64,000 nt of DNA, taken from assembly GCF_014042355.1 (NCBI RefSeq), contig NZ_JACEZU010000002.1, positions 1 to 64,000 of the forward strand. Direction: 5' to 3'. Source of the DNA: Rugamonas apoptosis. Its GTDB lineage: Bacteria > Pseudomonadota > Gammaproteobacteria > Burkholderiales > Burkholderiaceae_D. Of the stretch, positions 1 through 6,474 are shown in pieces. The position numbers and the translations under genes are program-made. The notes below the pieces were generated by a model. The model worked only from the letters and a program-made list of their open reading frames with translations. It was not told the DNA's origin and did not search any database. Numbering within the stretch: position 1 is the stretch's first letter; each line of letters starts with the position of its first letter.

Positions 1-94
1 CTTCTATAACCGCCAGCGGCGTCATTCGCGCCTTGGCTACGTATCACCAGCGTCGTTTGCCGCTGATTTCAGCAAACAGGCGCTGGCGGCTTGA
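1..94 (+). pseudogene. 3' end of IS3-family transposase (OrfB), cut by window start
   Basis: Reading from base 2, the last 30 codons before the TGA at 92-94 give FYNRQRRHSRLGY followed by a Ser-Pro and an Ala-rich tail. FYNxxRxHSxLGYxSP is the hallmark C-terminal motif of the DDE transposase OrfB of IS3-family elements. The sequence after the stop, around GTGTCCACTATTGACAGTAC (111-130), looks like the right end of such an element, but its exact tip and the target duplication cannot be set because the left end lies outside the window. Whether the whole element is intact is unknown. Its presence fits an accessory region assembled by transfer. Confidence 0.8.
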
Positions 95-200
95 AACGGA
101 AGTGTCCACTATTGACAGTACACCTCACCAGTCCGCATATGCCCACTCATTCTTGCCGCGTCCCGGAAAAGGACGCGGACTAAACTATACCGAAAAAATA

Positions 201-1694
201 TCAAGCGAGTCCGACTTGTTGTAAATAGCATTCAAGCGCATCGATATCTTGGCCACCGACAGTCGCAGCGACGTAGCCGTCTGGACGTATCAGCACCCAA
301 CCTGGTGACTGCAAGGCATAGGCCGCGTCGAAGTGGCCGTCCGCATCGATAACGTCGCCGCCCGTTCCCAACACATGGATATGCAGGCCCGGACGCGCGC
401 GCACCCCAATGAGCCCTATCTCATGGCACAGCAGCGTCCAGTGCGGTCCCTTGAACAGATCAAATAGGCGCCTGGTCTGGCCGGCCGCGCCGCGCAGCGG
501 AGCATCCGGCGCCCGACCGCCGGCGGCAACGGCATGCCCGTAACCCTTGCCGTCCAGTGCCAGCGGCGACTCGGGATAACCAAGGTCCAGTTGGTGCACT
601 TCGCGCCCACGCTGCATCTCGCCTCGTTTTGCGGAGTCAAGCAGCTTGGTCGCCAGGCCTAACATGCCTGCGGCAACCGGTCGACGCTCCGCTTCATAAC
701 TCTCCAACAATTCAGCCTGAGCGCCGGCGATTGCGGCAGCCAGCTTCCAGCCCAGATTGTAGGCATCCTGTACACTCGTGTTGAGCCCCTGCCCTCCGGT
801 CGGCGGATGAATGTGGGCGGCGTCGCCGACCAAAAAAACCTGTCCCACTCTATAGCGTTCAGCGAGTCTCGCGTTCATGCCGTACGCCGAGGCCCATGCA
901 ACCGATTCAATCACGATATCACTGCGACCAGTGCGTTGCTGGACCATGGAGGTCAGGCCTGCGGCTGTCAGGTCAACCTCTCCCTCCAGCGGCACCGGTG
1001 CCTGTAGCTGGAACAAGTTAGTGCCCGAGAGCGGACACAGCGCAATTTGCCGCTCCATGGATTCTTTGTTGAACCGATGCCACACATCACGTTCCAGCCC
1101 GGTCAGCACAACATCAGCTACCACTGCACGCACGCCCAAGGTCTTACCTGGGAAATCGATACCCAGCGAATGGCGCACAAAACTGCGGCCGCCGTCCGCC
1201 CCGACCAAATACCGAGTGCGCAGCACTTGCTCTGTGCCGCCGCGGCGAAGGCTAACGGTAACGACATCGCCATCTTGCAGGAACCCAATCAGCTCACAGC
1301 CAAATTCCGGCGTATGCCCCAGTTCCCACAGTCGCTCGCGCATGACCCGTTCGGTCAGAAACTGCGGCACCATCAACGGCAGCTGATACGGCTCAGCGGG
1401 AGTTGGGGTTGCTGCTACGATAAACTCGGCGTCCGTGCTGCTCCCGTCAGCCTCATATAGGCGCTGTGGCGGATACAGCCCGCCCACGGCGACAATACGG
1501 TCAAGTATGCCTAAATCCTCGAAGACTTCCTGCGTGCGAGGCTGAATTCCTTTACCGCGCGATCCATGGAACGGTGTGTTCGCTTTCTCGATCAAGCGGA
1601 AGCTTATGCCCCGTCGAGCAAGGTCGATTGCCAGTGTAAGCCCCGCAGCACCCGCACCGCAAATCAGTACGTCTATGTCAACATTCTCTGTCAT
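201..1694 (-). CDS. FAD-dependent aromatic hydroxylase (class A monooxygenase, PheA/TfdB type)
   Basis: Predicted NAD(P)H- and FAD-dependent monooxygenase that hydroxylates an aromatic ring; cytosolic. The 497-residue protein shows the Rossmann GxGxxG motif at residues 13-18, the DG motif (GADGGR, 165-170) and the GD motif (LVGDAAHIHPPTGGQG, from 288), in the order of class A flavoprotein hydroxylases. The C-terminal part resembles the thioredoxin-like domain of phenol hydroxylase and TfdB. I place the start at 1694 because GGAGG lies six bases upstream of that ATG; an in-frame ATG at 1829 would overlap the divergent MarR gene. The gene is divergent from marR, and two marR-type palindromes occupy the shared promoter, so repression relieved by the substrate is likely. 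The substrate cannot be told from sequence. Confidence 0.88.
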   Translation of the reverse strand: MTENVDIDVLICGAGAAGLTLAIDLARRGISFRLIEKANTPFHGSRGKGIQPRTQEVFEDLGILDRIVAVGGLYPPQRLYEADGSSTDAEFIVAATPTPAEPYQLPLMVPQFLTERVMRERLWELGHTPEFGCELIGFLQDGDVVTVSLRRGGTEQVLRTRYLVGADGGRSFVRHSLGIDFPGKTLGVRAVVADVVLTGLERDVWHRFNKESMERQIALCPLSGTNLFQLQAPVPLEGEVDLTAAGLTSMVQQRTGRSDIVIESVAWASAYGMNARLAERYRVGQVFLVGDAAHIHPPTGGQGLNTSVQDAYNLGWKLAAAIAGAQAELLESYEAERRPVAAGMLGLATKLLDSAKRGEMQRGREVHQLDLGYPESPLALDGKGYGHAVAAGGRAPDAPLRGAAGQTRRLFDLFKGPHWTLLCHEIGLIGVRARPGLHIHVLGTGGDVIDADGHFDAAYALQSPGWVLIRPDGYVAATVGGQDIDALECYLQQVGLA

Positions 1695-1707
1695 AATACC
1701 TCCGATA

Positions 1708-1726
1708 TATGTGCAAAATGCACTTA
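1708..1726. promoter_or_regulatory. Operator-like palindrome O1 (hydroxylase/marR intergenic)
   Basis: GTGCA-AAA-TGCAC at 1711-1723 is a perfect 5-bp inverted repeat with a 3-bp spacer. After one mismatch the pairing continues for two more base pairs on each side. It lies between the divergent hydroxylase and marR starts. A second, better copy is centred 48 bp away inside the marR 5' end. Predicted MarR binding site (inference). Confidence 0.6.
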
Positions 1727-1740
1727 ACTGAAGGAATGAT

Positions 1741-2253
1741 ATGCCATCGAAAAAAAATGTGCAAGATGCACATATCTCAAAAAATATGAAAGCCCTGCAC
1801 GGAGCTATTCTCAGCATCGTCGGCGTCATGAACCGCCCTCAAGTGGATGAAAAAATGGTGCAGGAGGCCGGCATTACGCTCGATAGCACCTTGTTCCCCC
1901 TGCTGATGGCGGTCGACCGGCTGGCGCCAGTTGGGGTTGTGGAGCTCGCCGACAATATCGGGCGCGACTACACGACAGTCAGCCGGCAGATTGCCAAATT
2001 AGAGAAATTGGGACTCATTAAGCGACAAGAAGGCGAAACGGATAAACGAGTCCGGCAAGTGTTAATGACTTCTCAAGGAAAAACGATGTGCGCTGCCGTC
2101 GAAACGGCCAGGGAGCGAATTGGCCGCGCGATTTTTACACATTGGGAGCAACGGGAATTCGACCAGCTGCTAGCATTGCTGCAAAAATTTGCCAGCGGAC
2201 TTGAGGACTTTGCCATCAAGGATCTAAGCGACCATGAGAACCCTGGCAAATAG
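1741..2253 (+). CDS. MarR-family transcriptional regulator
   Basis: A 170-residue protein of normal MarR length. The winged helix-turn-helix covers roughly residues 60-110, with the typical DYTTVSRQIAKLEKLGLI recognition region and a wing containing DKRVRQV. AAGGA is five bases upstream of the ATG at 1741, supporting this start; an ATG at 1786 is also possible and would place operator O2 upstream of the gene. Divergent from the flavin hydroxylase and followed by an amidohydrolase on the same strand. Likely a ligand-responsive repressor of the hydroxylase and of itself (inference from position and operators). Confidence 0.87.
   Translation: MPSKKNVQDAHISKNMKALHGAILSIVGVMNRPQVDEKMVQEAGITLDSTLFPLLMAVDRLAPVGVVELADNIGRDYTTVSRQIAKLEKLGLIKRQEGETDKRVRQVLMTSQGKTMCAAVETARERIGRAIFTHWEQREFDQLLALLQKFASGLEDFAIKDLSDHENPGK
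1757..1773. promoter_or_regulatory. Operator-like palindrome O2 within the marR 5' end
   Basis: ATGTGCA-AGA-TGCACAT is a perfect 7-bp inverted repeat with a 3-bp spacer, sharing the GTGCA/TGCAC core with O1. It starts 16 bp inside the marR reading frame, so a bound dimer could act as a roadblock as well as block initiation. Confidence 0.65.
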
Positions 2254-2357
2254 GGCCACTTTGCACCTTCAATACGGATCGTTGATCGCCGGCTGGACCG
2301 GCGCCCGCCTGAAGCACGCAGCACAGCCGTCGCACCGGTTATAACCTTGGAGGCAAG

Positions 2358-3164
2358 ATGCACATTATTGATGCCCAAATCCATCTCTGGACCGGCACCC
2401 ACGCGCCGCGTCACCATTGGCGCGCGCCGTACACCATGGAGACCGCATTAAGTGACATGAAGGCAGCCGGTATCCATCGCGCAGTCAATTGCCCTGCTGT
2501 TTGGGATACAGGTTCCAATGACTATGCAGTACAAGCAGCGCAACTGCATCCTGACCGTTTTGCCACACTCGGGTGGTTCCCGCTCGACGACGATGCCAAC
2601 GAATCGCTGGTCGACCGCTGGTTGGCCAGGCCGGGCATGAAAGGTCTACGTTTCTTGCTGGCAACACCAGACAGCGTCCAACAATTGACCAACGGTGCGC
2701 TGGACTGGTTATGGTCAGCGGCACACCAACGCGAATTCCCGGTCGGCCTAATGGTGATGCCGCAGTTGCTGCCGGCAATCGGGGAGGTCGCCGCCCGCTT
2801 CCCGAATATGCGACTATTGCTGGATCATTTGTCGGTCAGTCCGTTCACAAAGTTGCCCGATGCCGCGGCACATCTCGATGCCCTGCTTGCACTCGCCCGC
2901 CACCCCAATATCGCCGTCAAGGCCACAGGCATCCCCAGCATGGCCACTGATGCTTATCCCTTTTCCAGCACCCATGCAATGCTGCGGCATACCTTCGACG
3001 CTTACGGCGCCGAACGGATGTTTTGGGGCACCGATATCACACGCCTCCACTGCAATTGGCGCGACTGCGTGACCATGTTCACCGAAGAGCTACCTTGGCT
3101 TAATGGGCGAGATCTGGAGCTGGTGATGGGCGCCGCCATCGCCAACTGGATTGGCTGGCACTGA
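2358..3164 (+). CDS. Amidohydrolase-family (amidohydro_2) metal-dependent hydrolase or decarboxylase
   Basis: A 268-residue TIM-barrel hydrolase of the amidohydrolase_2 group, which includes 2-pyrone-4,6-dicarboxylate hydrolase and orcylate-type decarboxylases. Visible marks are the N-terminal IDAQIHLW (the first His of the usual HxH is Gln, a variant of this group), LLLDHLSV near the middle, KATGIPS, and a late FWGTDITR where the metal-binding or catalytic Asp sits. GGAGG precedes the ATG. It follows marR by about 100 bp and probably acts in the same degradation route as the flavin hydroxylase. Substrate unknown. Confidence 0.78.
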   Translation: MHIIDAQIHLWTGTHAPRHHWRAPYTMETALSDMKAAGIHRAVNCPAVWDTGSNDYAVQAAQLHPDRFATLGWFPLDDDANESLVDRWLARPGMKGLRFLLATPDSVQQLTNGALDWLWSAAHQREFPVGLMVMPQLLPAIGEVAARFPNMRLLLDHLSVSPFTKLPDAAAHLDALLALARHPNIAVKATGIPSMATDAYPFSSTHAMLRHTFDAYGAERMFWGTDITRLHCNWRDCVTMFTEELPWLNGRDLELVMGAAIANWIGWH

Positions 3165-3168
3165 TTCT

Positions 3169-3492
3169 ATGAGCACACTGAAATCCGCCACCACGCTGAT
3201 CCGCTACGGCAACGCCGAGGCACGGCAAGCATAATTAATCGCGCGCACGGCACCGGGACGCGGGGAGATAGCGGGCCACGTGATTGTCTGCGCCGCGCTG
3301 CCGCGGGGAACGCGCTATAGCTGGGCAGTGTTTGCCACCGCCCCGCACCGGCTAGCAGCACTAGCAGAGCGCGCGGGTGGGTTGATCGCGCCGGGCGTGG
3401 CAACTTTCGCGCTGAACCAAGCAGTCAGGGCACATCGCCATGTCGAGCAACGCGGGCCCGGCCGCGCCGTATTGCTATCACCCGGCGCCTGA
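3169..3492 (+). pseudogene. Small ORF interrupted by one in-frame TAA
   Basis: Four bases after the amidohydrolase stop an ATG opens a frame of 21 codons ending in TAA (3232-3234). The same frame then runs on without a stop for another 85 codons to TGA at 3490-3492. One substitution therefore separates a 107-codon gene from what is seen. The downstream part could restart at GTG 3280. The translated text is Ala/Arg/Gly-rich and I recognise no family. Likely a recent pseudogene of the amidohydrolase operon, or chance open frame in GC-rich DNA. Confidence 0.35.
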
Positions 3493-3497
3493 GCCGT

Positions 3498-4208
3498 TTA
3501 TTTCGCCTTGGCTGCGCCGCCACGCTTGGCAGGCACCCGCGTCTTCACCCTCGGCGCGGCCAACGCGGTCTGAGGCGATGGATGCGGCACGGCGATCACG
3601 GTTTTGAGGAACCACGACAGTACCTCTTCGACGGTCTTGTCATTGATCCGCTTGGGATCGCAAAGATGGGCAAAGCACATGCCCTCGCACAACGCCATCA
3701 GACCGATCGCAATCCGGTGCGAGGGTGCTGCCGGCGGCGTCTTGGCCAGGCGGAAAAACGTCGTAACAAACTCCGTCAACCGCTCATGACGTTCCTTCAG
3801 AAACTCGCTCAGCGTCGCGCGAAACTCCGCATCGCGCACTGCGACAACTTTGGCCTCCAGCCACAACACGCTGCACATATCGTCCTGGTATAGGCGGCTG
3901 TAGTAACCAGCGATCTTTTCCTGCAATACCGCGGCGTCCACCAGTGGGGCTCCCAACAACTGCTGGAAGTCACGGTCAATATCGGCGGTTTCGCGTCGCA
4001 GCAGCTCGACAAAAAGCTCGGTCTTGTCGGTAAAATTAGAATAGAAGGCGCCACGCGAATAACCGGCTGCGGCAGTAATGTCTTCAACACTGGCAAGCGC
4101 GAAGCCTTTCTTAATAATGACAGCGTGAGCGGCCTCCAGCAGGCGCTCACGTGTTTGCTCACGACTTTGTTCGCGGTTGAGGCGTTGACGTATGGTGATG
4201 GTATTCAT
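3498..4208 (-). CDS. TetR/AcrR-family transcriptional regulator
   Basis: A 236-residue protein with an N-terminal TetR helix-turn-helix (about residues 18-65: RERLLEAAHAVIIKKGFA through AGYSRGAFYSNFTDKTELF) and a variable all-helical ligand domain. The C-terminal tail is Lys/Arg/Ala-rich. It is convergent with the interrupted ORF on its left, and the next gene on the same strand is the carboxymuconolactone-decarboxylase-like gene, which lies upstream. A short inverted repeat (TCAATT/AATTGA, 4212-4230) sits just upstream of the start. Ligand unknown; control of the neighbouring catabolic genes is inferred from position. Confidence 0.85.
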   Translation of the reverse strand: MNTITIRQRLNREQSREQTRERLLEAAHAVIIKKGFALASVEDITAAAGYSRGAFYSNFTDKTELFVELLRRETADIDRDFQQLLGAPLVDAAVLQEKIAGYYSRLYQDDMCSVLWLEAKVVAVRDAEFRATLSEFLKERHERLTEFVTTFFRLAKTPPAAPSHRIAIGLMALCEGMCFAHLCDPKRINDKTVEEVLSWFLKTVIAVPHPSPQTALAAPRVKTRVPAKRGGAAKAK

Positions 4209-4211
4209 ACG

Positions 4212-4230
4212 TCAATTTTAATACAATTGA
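4212..4230. promoter_or_regulatory. Possible TetR autoregulatory palindrome
   Basis: TCAATT (4212-4217) and AATTGA (4225-4230) are inverted around a 7-bp spacer immediately upstream of the TetR start codon. The AT-rich composition makes chance occurrence plausible. Confidence 0.3.
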
Positions 4231-4274
4231 ATTCAGATACACCCTCACATTTGAATTGCCGTCGAATACGGATG

Positions 4275-4907
4275 CTAAGACATGTGCTCCCGGTCATCCA
4301 AGCCCACGGCATCGGCAGGCACGTCATAGGCCCGCAAGGTTAGCGATACGGTAGTGAAATAGCCGATGAAGGCGATCAGATCGGTTAAACCGTCGTGGCC
4401 CAAAATCTCGACGGCTCTTTGGTGCAGCCCCACCGGGATAAGCCGAGGTGCGAGCAGCGCCTGAGTAATGTTATAGATCATCTGTTGTCGTGCGTCGTCA
4501 AACGAAGTCGGTAGTCCAGCAATCAGGGCTTGCACTTTTTCCGCCGGCAGTCCTCCAAGGTATTCCGCCATCCATTCATGCTCATAGCTGGGATAGACGG
4601 CCATCCACTTGCCTGCGGTCAAATTAACGGCGATTTCGATCTCCGCCTTTGACAGGGTTGATTGGTCTTGATAGTGCACGCCCATCCGCAGCATCACCTC
4701 CGTCAGCTTCAAGTTGCGCAACCAGATCTTGTATGGGCCAGGTACCATACCACGCGCTCCTTTGACCAACTCGTAAGCGACTTTTTCCTCGCCGGTCATC
4801 TGCTCGGCAGGGTGCTCCTTGAATCGTCCAAACGTGCCGAAATGCGATGCTCTCAGTTTCTGTGCGGTTGCAATCATCTGCTTGATTTTGTCTGGTGTGG
4901 TCGCCAT
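4275..4907 (-). CDS. Carboxymuconolactone decarboxylase-like (AhpD-like) protein
   Basis: A 210-residue protein resembling carboxymuconolactone-decarboxylase-family proteins: an N-terminal helical region followed by STLSKAEIEIAVNLTAGKWMAVYPSYEHEWMA, which matches the LSxREREIAIL...YEWxxH pattern of these proteins. The CxxC pair of the peroxidase-type AhpD members is absent, so peroxidase activity is unlikely. The start at 4907 is chosen because GAGGAGG lies just upstream; an upstream ATG at 5027 lacks such a site. Probably a decarboxylase or isomerase-like step in the local degradation route (inference). Confidence 0.75.
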   Translation of the reverse strand: MATTPDKIKQMIATAQKLRASHFGTFGRFKEHPAEQMTGEEKVAYELVKGARGMVPGPYKIWLRNLKLTEVMLRMGVHYQDQSTLSKAEIEIAVNLTAGKWMAVYPSYEHEWMAEYLGGLPAEKVQALIAGLPTSFDDARQQMIYNITQALLAPRLIPVGLHQRAVEILGHDGLTDLIAFIGYFTTVSLTLRAYDVPADAVGLDDREHMS

Positions 4908-5257
4908 CCCAGTTCCTCCTCGGTTGATGTCTCGTGTCTGCGTCACTGACGGATTGGCGGGCGCTATCCGCCCGCATCGGCTGATTATTGATCGCAACGA
5001 CGTCGCGGGCTTCAGGGAATTCGCCATGACTTTCGAATTCTCGGCATCAACGCATGAAAATGTGACGAGCGCGCGCAGTCAGGCGCCCGCGCAGCGCCAA
5101 CTTCCCCTGCTACTTGCAAGCCGCTATTTTGGCGTACACGCCTATGTGTTATGCTCAAGCAGCAGTTACGGGCAATGATCTGGTTTTACTGTCGACGCGA
5201 TGTTCGCGCACAGGTAACTGGGCAAAATTCATGAAATAACACGAGCGGTGGTGAATC
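4908..5257. other. Divergent promoter region between CMD-like gene and araC gene
   Basis: About 350 bp without a supported gene. It separates two divergently transcribed genes and must hold both promoters. I saw no strong palindrome or hairpin in it. Confidence 0.4.
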
Positions 5258-6163
5258 ATGTCGTCTCCAAGTCCAGGCGAAATCTCGCCTTCTGACCTAA
5301 CCAGTATGCTTGCCACGCCTCCGCTTTTTTCAGTAGGTGGTGATGGCCACCGTAGTGCCATTGTTCAGCATTACCGACATTCACCTGGTCCCGGTGCCAT
5401 GACTGTGGCGCCCTTGCGCGACAATCTCTTGGTCGTCAATCTCGGTGGTCATCTACTCATAGAAGATGCGCAGACTTCAGGGCATTGGGAGCGTCGGTGG
5501 GCCGGCAGCGGACAGATGAGTCTAATGCCCGCCGGCATGGGAGCGGCACGCGGATTCAAAGGGCATTCCGATGTATTACTTGTGCATCTGCCCGCAGACC
5601 TGGTTCACCAGACCGCGGCGGAAAGCGGACTGCAAGACGAACACGCGACGCTGGTTCCGCGCCTGGCCGTAGCTGATGAAGTCGTCGATAAACTCGGACG
5701 ACTGCTGCTGCTGGCCGCGTCCGACATGGAAACCGGTGCGGCGTCGATGCTGGATGCGCTCACACGGGCCTTGGTCGTACATTTGCTGCGCAAGCATTCA
5801 GCGGCCTCGCTAGACATGCCGTTTAACCAGTCGCCATTAAGTGGAGGCAAGCTGCAACGGGTAATCGCTCACATGCAAGCGCACATGGACGAGCACCTAC
5901 CCTTGAGCAGTCTGGCGGATTTAGCCGAGCTGAGTCCATCGCAGTTTGCCCGCACTTTTCGCACCGTTATGGGCAAACCACCGCACGGCTATCTGCTTGA
6001 CCTGCGCATCGAACGGGCCAGACATCTGCTCGAAAAGACCGAACTGGCCATCACCGAGGTGGGCATGCAATGCGGGTTTGACCAGCCGAACCACTTCGCC
6101 ACGGCGTTCAGGAAAGCGGTGGGACTCAGCCCACGCGCATGGCGGATCGCCCGCCGCACCTAA
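5258..6163 (+). CDS. AraC-family transcriptional activator
   Basis: A 301-residue regulator. The C-terminal ~100 residues hold the double helix-turn-helix of AraC/XylS proteins: LSSLADLAELSPSQFARTFR for the first, and ITEVGMQCGFDQPNHFATAF for the second, ending in the usual GLSPRAWR. The N-terminal ~190 residues form the sensor/dimer part. It is divergent from the CMD-like gene and convergent with the MMPL block. It may activate the CMD-like gene or the remote envelope cluster; the sequence does not decide. Confidence 0.86.
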   Translation: MSSPSPGEISPSDLTSMLATPPLFSVGGDGHRSAIVQHYRHSPGPGAMTVAPLRDNLLVVNLGGHLLIEDAQTSGHWERRWAGSGQMSLMPAGMGAARGFKGHSDVLLVHLPADLVHQTAAESGLQDEHATLVPRLAVADEVVDKLGRLLLLAASDMETGAASMLDALTRALVVHLLRKHSAASLDMPFNQSPLSGGKLQRVIAHMQAHMDEHLPLSSLADLAELSPSQFARTFRTVMGKPPHGYLLDLRIERARHLLEKTELAITEVGMQCGFDQPNHFATAFRKAVGLSPRAWRIARRT

Positions 6164-6218
6164 ACTGAAGCGTACAAGTTGTGGCTTAGTCTGACAGCAT
6201 GTGTCAGATGTTGAGCTT

Positions 6219-6434
6219 TCAGGTTCGACACGGAGCGCCACTCCCCTTGCAAAGAAGCGGCCATTTTGCGCCGCCTCGTCGTTGCTGGGCGGCGACCTTC
6301 AATCCGAGCGCAATCAAAATTGCGCCGAGGATTTTTCCTTGCCACTGACCGATCGACGACACGCGTTTGAGGAGTCTTCCCAACGGTCGGATCGACAAGG
6401 CGATGAGGCTCGCGCCGCAGGATCTTGCCAACAT
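6219..6434 (-). pseudogene. C-terminal remnant of a LysE/RhtB-like amino-acid exporter
   Basis: The minus-strand frame reads RPLGRLLKRVSSIGQWQGK, then a hydrophobic ILGAILIALGLKVA stretch and a basic end. This resembles the last loop and final membrane helix of LysE/RhtB exporters (RPLxRxL...GxxxIGLGxxLA). Only about 60 residues remain and there is no start or upstream domain. It lies immediately beyond the MMPL stop codon, so it marks one edge of the four-gene envelope block. The family call rests on a short match. Confidence 0.4.
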
Positions 6435-6474
6435 TCTCTTCGGCAGTTCATCACGAAACCCTCGTACCCGACGT

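Noticed and set aside
33..224. 63-codon open frame at the left edge
   Set aside because: Overlaps the transposase end in another frame and runs into the hydroxylase 3' end; no start signal or recognisable content.
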